Shown here piece after piece: positions 1-7,704 of a stretch of 11,255 bases of DNA. Source of the stretch: Gryganskiella cystojenkinii. Its lineage: Eukaryota > Mortierellomycota > Mortierellomycetes > Mortierellales > Mortierellaceae. The translations under genes were made by a program, and so were the position numbers. The notes under the pieces were generated by a model. That model was not told the DNA's origin and searched no databases. It saw only the letters and a program-made list of their open reading frames with translations. The DNA is taken from contig JAAAIG010001057.1 of assembly GCA_015852425.1 (NCBI GenBank), positions 300 to 11,554 on the forward strand, in the 5' to 3' direction. Each line of letters opens with the position of its first letter. The first letter of the stretch is position 1.

Positions 1-31
1 TTTTTTTTTTTTCAAGAAAATTGCTTTTATT
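1..31 (-). terminator. Poly(A) signal and A-run beyond the first F-box/LRR copy
   Basis: On the minus strand an AATAAA hexamer (plus positions 26-31) lies about 13 bases before a run of twelve A residues (plus 1-12, read as T). It sits about 165 bases past the stop of the F-box/LRR copy ending at 195, so it is a plausible 3' end signal for that gene. A genomic A-run directly after the expected cleavage distance could also be the tail of a retroposed transcript, or a homopolymer at a contig edge. The window stops here, so these cannot be separated. Confidence 0.45.
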
Positions 32-194
32 AACTTCGATCCTGCCGCAGCGGTCAACCTAAAAAGACCGAGGGGTTTTGAAAAATAGAGCCGCAGTTAC
101 AATGGCGTGTAACGCCGTTTCCTTGGCATCTATCCCATAAAGATTTGCTGTACGGCGGCCTTGTCTACTGCCTGGAAATCACCGAAGCCGGTTT

Positions 195-1903
195 TTACAC
201 CTGGATGCGTAATCTCGGGAAGGTAGACTCAAGCCATCGTCGTTCACCCTCACCCAACCATTGATGTTCGCTGTCAGAAGTCAGAAGCACAAGATCCCTA
301 AGTGTCTTCAATTTGTCCAGGCCCCAATCCAGACGAAGCTCTAAAAGTGGTGATCTGTCCCGTCTACGACGACCACAAGGCTGGTTCAACCTATTCCCAT
401 TCGGGAGGCGACAGCCACCCAGAGAACGATCCAGTCCCAGGTTAAGAATCGAAATTCGGCTCAAGGCTGAGAGTCGGTCAAAGATCTTGCGAGTCACCTC
501 TTCTAGGTTCTTTTGGTTCTCATCGTTGGGATCCATGATATCCTGAGAGAATCTCTCAGTCTCAATCGCGACGTGCCATTCCTGAAGATTCTTACATACC
601 CATCTTTGGTTGCCTGGAACAGTTCCTGAGAGCGCAAAATATATCATGTCCGCACGAATAAACACCAGTCGAGGGCACGTACATAGAATCGAGTGGATGG
701 TCGCACTGGTCGCACTGCTCCCGTAAAGATCTAACCGTTTCAAGGCTCCTGAATGCTTGTCCTGTAAGGCTTGTAGGGCCTGACTGTTAAAGATCCCTGC
801 TCGAATAGCCACATCCTCCAATCCTCCGGAGAGCGCATTCAGGATTCCCGCCGTGATCTCATCATCGCTCAAGGACTCGCATCGGAGATCAAGTTTCCGA
901 AGATTGGGCCATTGAATCGTTCTGTCTGCAAGTCCACTGGCAATGAGTGAGAAGGTGTGCGGTTGAAAGTGCTGCCGCTCATCGGAAATAGAGTGCCAGA
1001 AAACTGAAGACAGATGTGGACTTTGACTGAGCATGCGAATAAGTCGATCCAAAGACTCTGGATCGCCACCGACTTGTACTATAGTGAAGTCCCGAAGTCG
1101 AGAGGGCACCAAAGATGGAGCTGTCTCTTGGTTTTGGCGTGGGTCGGCCATCGTTGTGATTGTGGTGGTGGTGGATCTAGAGTACAATTGCACAGTGTCA
1201 AGATGTAGTTCCAGCAACGAGGACGAGGTGCAGTAGTCCCAAAAGGCCTTCACGTTCTCTACCCCTTGAATTCGCGAATGATCAACCTGCAGGCGCTTGA
1301 TCCTCTTGGTCAGGTGCGTAGACGAGGCCACTTCCTTCCAGAGTTGAGTATAATGGGCAAAAGAGACCACACTCCGCAACTTGAGTGTTTCGATTGTTTC
1401 GTGATGTCGATGAATCAGCTTCGCAGAGATGTTGTCCCATTCGACCAATTCATTTGTGGTCATGTAGCCGAACGCTTCGAGCTGAAGTCCAGACAGGCGC
1501 GGCAAACTGAGGAGGACTTCGAGCTCGGTGGACGGGAAAGACTGAGAACAGTCGGAACATGCCATGATTAAAGTCCGAACCTGGTCCTGGTTTGACGGAT
1601 GGACTCTGTTGGGACGAGAGTGTTCAAACATCCAGTGTACAAATCGGCCCAGAGTACAAGTTTCGAGATTGAATAGAGTGATTTTGAGACGTAAAGACAA
1701 GGCCAGAGGTCGCGAAAGTAAGGAAAGGTTTCGCGCTTGACATGGGACAAGATCATAGCAAGGACTTCGGAGGGGATAGCGTCGAATGGACGATGGAGAT
1801 TTCTGCTGGAATCAATCATGTCCTGACTCTGGGTGCTGTCATTGTTGTTGGCATTACAGGTGCCAGTCATGTCATTGTTGTTGGAACTATGCGGGGATTG
1901 CAT
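195..1903 (-). pseudogene. F-box/LRR protein, copy 1, split by a one-base frameshift
   Basis: Two overlapping minus-strand frames together form one homologue of the intact gene at 2367-4157. The first (ATG at 1903, stop at 1568) gives 111 residues: an Asn/Ser-rich N-terminus and an F-box-like segment at about residues 38-88 (PFDAIPSEVLAMILSHV, then CLYVSKSLYSISKLVLW). The second (to the TAA at 195) carries the LRR part, with segments such as LRKLDLRCESL and LKRLDLYGSS, and ends in WLESTFPRLRIQV. Alignment to both relatives in the window places the break near 1591-1593, where one T of a T-run (an A on the coding strand) appears missing. With one base more, the length would be about 569 aa, close to the 596 of copy 2. 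An in-frame TAA four codons before the ATG supports this start. F-box proteins usually bind Skp1 and choose targets with the LRR. As written, only a truncated F-box fragment would be made. A sequencing indel is a real alternative. Confidence 0.8.
1568..1903 (-). CDS. F-box N-terminal fragment of copy 1
   Basis: This is the 111-aa product that copy 1 encodes as written. It keeps the poly-Asn/Ser leader and the whole F-box-like region but no LRR, and ends in a short frameshifted tail (TRTRFGL). If expressed, it could in principle bind Skp1 without binding a target, a dominant-negative-like arrangement. That is speculation from the domain content. The simpler reading is a pseudogene fragment. 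Confidence 0.4.
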   Translation of the reverse strand: MQSPHSSNNNDMTGTCNANNNDSTQSQDMIDSSRNLHRPFDAIPSEVLAMILSHVKRETFPYFRDLWPCLYVSKSLYSISKLVLWADLYTGCLNTLVPTESIRQTRTRFGL

Positions 1904-2086
1904 TCCGTGTCTTTAATGGACAAGGGAAGAGAGTGCTATTGTAACAAGCAGTGCATTGGTCAATTGTGCAGGATGAATGGCGAACGCCACCGCACTGTCG
2001 TGCCACCTCGAGAAATGTACCGCAGAATGCCCCTGTAAAATCTGTAAATGCGTTCAGGCACACACACGTCACACAGGAAGAATTAT

Positions 2087-2131
2087 TCTCTTTCCTTTTC
2101 TGGAGCTCTCAACTCAAAAGACCCATCATCC
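2087..2131 (-). promoter_or_regulatory. Upstream block shared by the two F-box/LRR copies (copy 1)
   Basis: A stretch with CTCTTTCCTTTTCT and, at its end, AAAAGACCCATCATCC on the plus strand resembles the block at 4284-4332 upstream of copy 2 (CTTTTCTTTTC, then AAAACGACCAATCATCC). Both lie roughly 130-230 bp upstream of the respective ATG, while sequence between block and ATG is less alike. This suggests the duplicated unit included promoter or 5' UTR sequence. The match was made by eye and no factor site is proven. Confidence 0.35.
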
Positions 2132-2172
2132 ACCTTTCTCAGCCAGGACGCAATTGTCTCGCTTGGTGCCAT

Positions 2173-2209
2173 GTCAGTGTCAGTGTCAGCAGCAGCGGCA
2201 GCAGCAGTC
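2173..2209. repeat. Simple repeat GTCAGT then CAG/CGG triplets
   Basis: Imperfect tandem GTCAGT units run into CAG-type triplets (AGCAGCAGCGGCAGCAGCAG). It would read as Ser-Val then poly-Ala on the plus strand in a 74-codon open frame, but that frame has no conserved partner near copy 2. It is most simply a microsatellite in the spacer. Confidence 0.6.
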
Positions 2210-2310
2210 AATCCAAAGGGACGCCAGATAGAAGGACTTCTTTCGTTTTGCTTTTGGAAACGGCATCATTGAAGGATACATCTCGTCGTGGATAAAAGGC
2301 CGAGGGTTCA

Positions 2311-2316
2311 TTTATT
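2311..2316 (-). terminator. Poly(A) signal of F-box/LRR copy 2
   Basis: TTTATT on the plus strand is AATAAA on the coding strand, about 50 bases past the TAA stop at 2367-2369. Position and motif fit a eukaryotic polyadenylation signal for the intact gene. Confidence 0.45.
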
Positions 2317-2366
2317 TTTCCTCCTTTCAACGGCGCGTTGACTCTTCGAATGAAAAAAAGATTATT

Positions 2367-4157
2367 TTATACCTCTTGAATTCGTAATCTTGGAAAAGTA
2401 GACTCGAGCCACCGTCGTTCATCTTCGCCCAACGACTGATCTCCCTTGTCAAAGGTTAGGATCACAAGATCCCTAAGTGTCTCCAATTGATCCAGACCCC
2501 ACTCCAGACGAAGCTGTAACGGCGGTGGACTGTCCCGTCTACGAGGACGAGAAGATTGGTACACTATTAATCCATTCGGACGACGACGGCCACCCAGAGA
2601 ACTGTCCAGTCCCAGGTCAAGAATCGAGATGCGGTTCAAGGCCGCGAGTCGTCCAAAGATCTTGCGAGAGATTTCCTTCTCTTGGTCCATTTGCTCCTCG
2701 AGATATATGGAATTATCAAAGCCGGCGCAGACAATGTCATAAGTACTCTCTAGTTCGATCACAACATGCCATTCTTGGAGATGCTTGCAGACCCACGGTC
2801 GATCGTCTGGAACCATGCCTGAGGGTGTAAAATGGAGTTTGTCTGCACGAATAAACACCAGACGAGGGAAAGTGCACAGGATCGAGTGGATGGTGGCACT
2901 GGTCGCACTGCTCCCGTAAAGATCCAGCTGTTTCAAAGTTCCTGAATGCTTGTCTTGTAAGGCTAGAAGAGCCTGACTGTCAAATATCCCCGCTCGAATC
3001 GCCAACTCCTCCAAACCTCCGGTGAGCGCATTCAAGATTCCGGCTGTGATCTTATCCTCCCTCAAAGACTCGCATCGGAGATCAAGTTTTCGAAGACTGG
3101 GCCATTGAATCGTTCTGTCGATGAGCCCACTGGCGAAAAGTAAGAAGTTATGAAAATTTTCAGCCCAACTTGGAAAGGAGTCCCAAACGACCGAAGACAG
3201 GTCCGGACAGTACCTGAGACTGTGAGCAAGACGGTCGAGAAACGCTTGATCGCCACGCGTTTGTTCTATGGTCAAGTATCGAAGTCGACAAGACTCTGAG
3301 GATAGAGACATTTCTTGGTGAAAAAGGGGGTCAGTTGACGTCATGAGCGTTGTTTCAGTCACTTCAGCGGGGGTGTCGTACGAGGACATATTAACAGATG
3401 CGAGATGCAGTTCTTGTAATGTTGAGGACGAGTTACAGAGATCCAAAATGGCCGTCAGGTTCTCATGGCCACAAACTTCTGAATTTTTAATCTCCAGTCG
3501 CTTGATCCTCTTGACTAGGCGCATGGACGAGGCCACCTCCTTCCAGAGTTGGGTATGCTTGTAAAATAAGTGAACATTGGACACCTTGAGAGACTCGACT
3601 GTTTCTCGATGTCGTCGGATCAGGCTTGCGAAGGTGTTGTCCAAGAGTACGTATTCCAATTCCCTCATGCCGTCTCTACCGCGGAGTGTGAGTGTGAGTC
3701 CGGTTAGGTGAGGAAACAACAAGATATTGTCGAGTACTTCAGGTCCAACACGCCGATGGCCACGGTGCAAAAAGGTAGCAGTTAGAGTCCGGACCAGATC
3801 CCTATTCTGATACATTGTCTCTGTCGGGATGAGGAGCCGTGCAGTGGTCGTATCAAAATCTCTCCAGAGTACGAGTTTAGATAGCGAGTAGAATAATTTT
3901 GAGACGTAAAGACAAGAGCAGATGTCACGAAGGCCAGAGCTGGTGTTGTACTTGTCAAATGGATCATATGGATGGTGACTGACTTTATTCCTGACATGAG
4001 ACAGGATGACGGTGATGATCTCGGAGGGGACAGCGTCGAAAGGACGATGGAGATGTTTGTTGGAATCAACCATATTCTGACTCTGGTGGCTGTCATCATT
4101 GTTGACGTTGTGGGTTCCAGTCATGTCGTTGTTATTGGAACTCCCCATGGATTGCAT
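2367..4157 (-). CDS. F-box/LRR protein, copy 2 (intact)
   Basis: An intronless minus-strand gene of 596 aa. The frame is open from an earlier ATG at 4238 (623 aa), but I prefer the ATG at 4157. Homology to copy 1 begins there, and copy 1 has an in-frame TAA where this copy has CAA. Using 623-aa numbering, residues 29-60 are Asn/Ser-rich, probably disordered. An F-box-like fold follows at about 65-127 (PFDAVPSEIITVILSHV, then CLYVSKLFYSLSKLVLWRDF), interrupted by an insertion at about 86-102. The rest is irregular LRRs, for example LTGLTLTL (179-186), IKRLEI (245-250), then LRKLDLRCESL and LKQLDLYGSS, ending RWLESTFPRLRIQ. F-box proteins of this layout usually recruit substrates to the Skp1-cullin-Rbx1 ubiquitin ligase, in cytosol or nucleus. 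The target is unknown. No signal peptide or membrane segment is apparent. An AATAAA lies downstream and a shared block upstream. Confidence 0.88.
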   Translation of the reverse strand: MQSMGSSNNNDMTGTHNVNNDDSHQSQNMVDSNKHLHRPFDAVPSEIITVILSHVRNKVSHHPYDPFDKYNTSSGLRDICSCLYVSKLFYSLSKLVLWRDFDTTTARLLIPTETMYQNRDLVRTLTATFLHRGHRRVGPEVLDNILLFPHLTGLTLTLRGRDGMRELEYVLLDNTFASLIRRHRETVESLKVSNVHLFYKHTQLWKEVASSMRLVKRIKRLEIKNSEVCGHENLTAILDLCNSSSTLQELHLASVNMSSYDTPAEVTETTLMTSTDPLFHQEMSLSSESCRLRYLTIEQTRGDQAFLDRLAHSLRYCPDLSSVVWDSFPSWAENFHNFLLFASGLIDRTIQWPSLRKLDLRCESLREDKITAGILNALTGGLEELAIRAGIFDSQALLALQDKHSGTLKQLDLYGSSATSATIHSILCTFPRLVFIRADKLHFTPSGMVPDDRPWVCKHLQEWHVVIELESTYDIVCAGFDNSIYLEEQMDQEKEISRKIFGRLAALNRISILDLGLDSSLGGRRRPNGLIVYQSSRPRRRDSPPPLQLRLEWGLDQLETLRDLVILTFDKGDQSLGEDERRWLESTFPRLRIQEV

Positions 4158-4844
4158 TCCGTGTCTTTGATGGAGAAGGGAAGAGATTGCACAAAACCTC
4201 CGGTTGCTTCGTACTTCACTATTGCGATCCAAGTGCATGGACAGTCACATGTGAAGGCCGGTGCGAGGCTGTCACGAGGATTTTTCGGTCTTTTCTTTTC
4301 TTTATCTCTCCTTTCTCAAAACGACCAATCATCCCTCTCTCACATTCTTCTACTCCAACATGGAAGACAAAAATAACTGCACATGCTGAGATATAGATAA
4401 TTGCGGCACTTGCCGGGAATGGTCGAACAAGGCACTCGACAACTGCCACATTTTCACGGAAGGCACCACCACCTATTTTTTTAGGCAACAGACGCAATTT
4501 CGCCTATTTGGTTTTCAATAGTGGATGGAGCCGATCCAGTCAGTGTGCGAAATAAGAAACTGAAGGAGTTTGCGATTGAGAATTGCCAGTACATCACTCG
4601 GGAGGGACAACGACTTGAGATTATTGATCGAGAGGCACAAGCACGCAAGAGTGTCGATCACCCCGAGAAAGAGGGACAAGGACTTGAAATCTGAGATTCT
4701 CGATCGCTCCAAGAGAGACCCCGCCCTTAACTCCACTTTCCAACAGATCAATCCAAAATACTCAAATTTCTCATCCACATCACTCAAATATCAAAGGAGG
4801 TTGACAAACAAAAAACCATCCATCTCTCTCGATTGTATCTAAGC
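4158..4844. other. Flank between copy 2 and the small plus-strand gene
   Basis: About 690 bp without a convincing gene. The left part is the 5' flank of F-box/LRR copy 2 and still resembles the copy 1 flank close to the start codon. Open frames on both strands at 4515-4842 overlap each other; the plus one lacks an ATG, and neither shows recognisable domains. The pyrimidine-rich stretch just before 4845 could be the leader of the next gene. Confidence 0.5.
4284..4332 (-). promoter_or_regulatory. Upstream block shared by the two F-box/LRR copies (copy 2)
   Basis: Counterpart of the block at 2087-2131. It contains a plus-strand CCAAT pentamer (ATTGG on the coding strand) about 170 bp upstream of the preferred ATG. 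CCAAT boxes work in either orientation in fungi, but copy 1 has CCCAT at this point, so the pentamer is not conserved. Treat it as a candidate only. Confidence 0.35.
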
Positions 4845-5194
4845 ATGTTCTCAACGGTGTCTGACGATTTGGAATTGGACAAATCGTCTAACGTGGAAGA
4901 GATCCTTATGGAGTACACAGGACTTCCGATCGACGTCGAGTTCGTGTATACCTGTAGTACTGCCGAGGAATGTGGAGTCTACGCGTATACTTGACGTACT
5001 GCTTGATATACGACAATAGCTGGCTGGATGACGTGGCATATTTGCAGATGGTGTCCATGCCAGACGGTAGGATGTACAGAATCTCGCACGATAATATATG
5101 GCGAGACTTGACCATGTTAGAAAGCGGCTTGAGATGCATCAATGATCTCGAAGAGCCAACACTAGGCAAAGTTTTCACACCGATCGGCCACTGA
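4845..5194 (+). pseudogene. Small protein gene of unknown function, frameshifted
   Basis: I do not recognise this gene. A pyrimidine-rich leader precedes the ATG at 4845. The first frame runs 49 codons to a TGA at 4992 (MFSTVSDDLELDKSSNVEE at its start). A second open frame, offset by one base, covers 4970-5194 and is rich in ordinary globular residues (YLTYCLIYDNSWLDDVAYLQ, then GRMYRISHDNIWRDLTMLES), ending at a TGA after FTPIGH. Both halves look coding in composition and join naturally around 4972-4990, so I read them as one gene of about 116 codons that lost one base. I looked for an intron to join them and found no GT-AG pair giving the right phase. It could instead be two unrelated open frames. 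Confidence 0.4.
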
Positions 5195-5224
5195 AAGGTG
5201 CAGTAGAGTTTTTTTTAAATAATC

Positions 5225-5569
5225 ACCCGTCTCTCTCGACAGCACACCAAGGTAACAATGGGCCTTTCTTTTTTTTTCTCTCTTCCTTTGTCGTCTCTTC
5301 CCTTCTCACCATTTTTTTTGTCCTTCTCGTCCTTGGCTGCTACGCAGATATCAACCTCAACCGATAACGACTACTGGACAGGGGGGTTACCTCAATTCGA
5401 CGGCACCGCAACACCATACACTCGGTCTATCCGTCTATCCGTATCTCCAGCCAACCCCACACTTCTCTGTTCACCCTTTGCCTCAAATCAAACTTATCAA
5501 ATTCACACGACCCATCCTCTCCAAGGCGTAACAACGCGACAAATAGCGACAGTACACTAGAAACGACGA
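5225..5569 (+). other. Pyrimidine-rich leader or short secreted-like reading frame
   Basis: Strongly C/T-rich on the plus strand, as in many fungal 5' UTRs. An ATG at 5258 in good context (AACAATGG) opens a 100-codon frame to a TAG at 5558. Its first 30 residues are Phe/Leu/Ser/Pro-rich and hydrophobic, which could mimic a signal peptide but follows directly from the C/T bias. A perfect fungal-type donor, GTAAGT, lies at 5570-5575. I favour a noncoding first exon over a real secreted protein. Confidence 0.25.
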
Positions 5570-5728
5570 GTAAGTGTCTGAGTGTCAATTCTGTGGAGTA
5601 AAAGAGCTTGAAGGGAACCCTATGCAGGAGAATCTCGCAGAATTGTACCCAACGTTTGCCCTTCGCTTAATTAATTAATCATTGTAAATTGTCTGACTTT
5701 TTCCGTAATGGTCAACGACTTCTGTCAG
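5570..5728 (+). other. Possible spliceosomal intron
   Basis: GTAAGT at 5570-5575, a branch-like CTGAC at 5693-5697, then a C/T-containing stretch and CAG ending at 5728 would make a 159-bp intron, a plausible fungal size. It would join the pyrimidine-rich leader to a second exon carrying the ATG at 5839. No transcript evidence is available, and single motif matches of this kind arise by chance. Confidence 0.22.
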
Positions 5729-5838
5729 AAACAATAATCTCCTCCGAAAACCTGAAGACTTCGGCGCTTATCTTTTCCATACCCACCACCGATACCATCA
5801 CCCCGGACCCAGAAATCAAGGAAGACCCGTCGACAACC

Positions 5839-6039
5839 ATGAGCTCTCTCCTCGAGTTTCCGCGCAACAAGACCCCTTCGGTTGTCACCAACACCGCAAC
5901 GTGCACCATCTTGGATCATATCCGATCCGACAACATCTCGACAGCCAACCTCAATTTCAGAGCCTTGAGCGACAAGTTCGAATTTGATTCGATTATTACA
6001 ATCGGGGCTTTTTTCGAATTCGAGTTCTATTCGACCTGA
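5839..6039 (+). CDS. Hypothetical small protein, possibly a 5' gene fragment
   Basis: An ATG at 5839 in good context (ACAACCATGA) opens 66 codons to a TGA at 6037. The frame is also open upstream to 5689 but without an ATG there. The first about 45 residues (MSSLLEFPRNKTPSVVTN at the start) look like ordinary protein. From about 5977 on, the frame runs into the TTCGAA-rich tract and the residues become Phe/Glu-rich (AFFEFEFYST), a direct product of the repeat. This suggests a gene truncated where the repeat begins. I do not recognise the family. Confidence 0.25.
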   Translation: MSSLLEFPRNKTPSVVTNTATCTILDHIRSDNISTANLNFRALSDKFEFDSIITIGAFFEFEFYST

Positions 6040-6180
6040 TTCGGATCCGGGAACAAAATCGAATTCACATATTCGAATCGGACAAAATCACGTCAAATAG
6101 GACTTTTATTCGATATTTGTCGAATCGAACGAGTGAGCCACCCGAGTTCGAAATTCGATGCTCGACTCGAATTCGATTTG
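5977..6180. repeat. Tract crowded with TTCGA/TCGAA words
   Basis: About 200 bp holds some fourteen TTCGA or TCGAA pentamers, many as TTCGAA or GAATTCGA half-palindromes, against under one expected by chance. They cluster at 5977-6034, 6057-6080, 6108-6130 and 6146-6179, with no fixed period. Nothing similar occurs elsewhere in the window. It may be a decayed satellite or repeat element, or a cluster of protein-binding sites. The function is unknown. Confidence 0.6.
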
Positions 6181-6540
6181 ATTTTATTCGTGAGAGACGC
6201 TACGGCACTGCCATGGTACGCTGTTCACGACTATTTCGGGGATGAGCAGGGTATGGAAAAGTCCTGGTCTAAAGAGCTAGCAATCTGGTTGAAATCTTTG
6301 GCCGAGATCCGAACCAACAAGACTATCTTTCAATCTCATCCAATGATCTCCCGGAAACCGGCTATCATACGAGCAGATCGACGGGAGAGCTTTGGTCAGC
6401 CTCCAATCTCACAACTCTTGAGATACATTTCTGTGATCTGCCTCGAACTGACGTCGATCAGAGGATCAGAGGACGGTTCCTCACAACCAGCCACGTAGAC
6501 CAACAATTGTCTCATTAGAGGCTACAGTCAAAAAAAAACT
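6181..6540. other. Unassigned region with a weak open frame
   Basis: A plus-strand frame is open from 6133 to 6498 (121 codons) but begins inside the TTCGAA tract and lacks an ATG at its head. The first in-frame Met is well inside (GMEKSWSKELAIWL). Its central residues look protein-like, so it might be an internal exon or relic. I see no recognisable domain and do not call a gene. Confidence 0.3.
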
Positions 6541-6603
6541 CGGACTTGAGCATGAACTGCAAGCTCATGGTCGCGTATACCAACAACTTTCCTGTCTCGG
6601 CAA
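6541..6603 (+). repeat. Duplicated 63-bp fragment, copy A
   Basis: Matches 7223-7285 at 56 of 63 positions by eye, and both copies follow a run of A (9 here, 22 there). In the shared frame it reads GLEHELQAHGRVYQQLSCL, which resembles an LRR turn of the kind found in fungal F-box/LRR proteins of a different subfamily. Six of the seven differences are transitions. After the match the two copies diverge. Confidence 0.6.
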
Positions 6604-7199
6604 GTGTGGTTTTATCAGACAGTTGGGCCGGATACTCTAAAGCTGAAGCGGTTGGCTATGTGTACAATCGATAAGCTAGTGGCGGTAGCGGTCGTCGTCG
6701 TGGTATGCAATTTTTTCCGAGTCTAGAGGGCAATGAGGTGGAAAGATAGCAAATGGTGTGGTTTGAAGACCAGTAAATGAAAACATTTTTTCTAGAAACC
6801 GCAAGGGGTGTTCTTGTTGTGCTATCTGAGTGCGTCTCTGAGGACATAGTCGATCTCGGTGTTATCTTCCCTGGGGGCATTGTCGATCCTTTGGAAAAAG
6901 AAATGGACAAAAGAGAATAATGCGTTGCCAAAGAATTAATTACATGAATTTGAATGCTTACTTGTGAAAGGATTGCCGTTCGTGCTTGATGTCAAGGAGA
7001 AGCGCAGCTACTTAGCGATACGTATGGTTGATGCTCACACGCATCTTCCGGCATTCTCTGAGATTCTTCTCGACCTTGAGGATGACATGCTGAGCGGCAT
7101 AAGTTTCTTTTGCCGTGCGCTACACGTATACAGGTTTTAAAAGGAAACAAGCCACCAAATTTCACCTGAAAGAAGAGGAGTATGAAAGCATTGATACGG
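6604..7199. other. Unassigned region between the two 63-bp copies
   Basis: About 600 bp with no supportable gene. A plus-strand stretch of about 65 open codons ending at the TAA at 7138 reads like protein (for instance KGLPFVLDVKEKRSYLAIRM) but has no ATG at its head and may be an old gene fragment. A 91-codon minus-strand frame at 6656-6931 is Ser/Thr-rich without domains. Confidence 0.35.
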
Positions 7200-7221
7200 A
7201 AAAAAAAAAAAAAAAAAAAAA
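7200..7221 (+). repeat. Homopolymer of 22 A
   Basis: Uninterrupted A-run directly before copy B of the 63-bp duplicated fragment. Its length is prone to sequencing error. It could be the tail of a retroposed sequence lying to its left, since that is the orientation a plus-strand transcript would leave. Confidence 0.8.
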
Positions 7222-7222
7222 T

Positions 7223-7640
7223 CGGACTTGAACATGAGCTGCAAGCTCACAGTCGCGCATACCAACAACTCTCCTGTCTCGTCAACCTGGAGGTTCTCAC
7301 GGTCGGATCAAGAAAGGGCGGCTCGGCGATGGCACCTGGAAACAGCTACAGAAACAAAAACGTCACCGTAACGCAATATTTCCACTACCACTGACCTTCA
7401 TTTTCGTTAGCTTCGAGATTGTATATCTTGAGTAACCTGCGTCAACTCCCGAGTTCTCGATGTCTCCTTCACTGTGCACAAGATTGAGACTCTAGAAGCT
7501 CATCGGACGAAAGAACTGCTCACTGGTCTCCTCAAGAGAATGGGTAGACTCGACTTGGAACGACACCGATCTTATACGTTCGTTAATGGAGTTCCTCATA
7601 AACCATGCTGCCGGTATCGGATCACGGATCCATGCACAAT
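7223..7640 (+). pseudogene. Possible LRR-protein relic (contains copy B of the 63-bp repeat)
   Basis: Copy B reads GLEHELQAHSRAYQQLSCLV and continues NLEVLTVGSRKGG, a pattern like an LRR strand. A further open stretch in another frame, about 7440-7640, reads RVLDVSFTVHKIETLEAHR and then RMGRLDLERHRSYTF, again Leu-spaced. No ATG, intact frame or F-box is present. The reading as a second, decayed F-box/LRR-type gene is an inference from pattern and is weak. The region does not align to the F-box/LRR copies at 195-4157. Confidence 0.25.
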
Positions 7641-7704
7641 GATCATTCTTTCTCCGTTCTCATCTGGAGCTTGTGGTTCTGTAGAGAGGATACCGTTTGC
7701 GGCT

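Larger units (their letters stand above)
1904..2366. other. Intergenic spacer between the two F-box/LRR copies
   Basis: This 463-bp spacer holds the 5' flank of copy 1 and the 3' flank of copy 2. It contains a short CAG/GTCAGT-rich simple stretch at 2173-2209 and a minus-strand AATAAA for copy 2. Several short open frames cross it, but none has a conserved counterpart in the equivalent flank of copy 2, so I do not call a gene. Confidence 0.6.

Noticed and set aside
1014..1571. Plus-strand open frames opposite the LRR part of copy 1
   Set aside because: They are antisense shadows of the F-box/LRR gene; their sequence is explained by the codons on the minus strand.
4515..4842. Overlapping 90-codon frames on both strands
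   Set aside because: The plus frame starts at TTG, neither shows a domain, and the region reads better as flank or leader of the gene at 4845.
4977..5019. Intron that would join the two halves of the small gene at 4845-5194
   Set aside because: The only nearby GT-AG pair gives a 43-base intron and the wrong reading phase.
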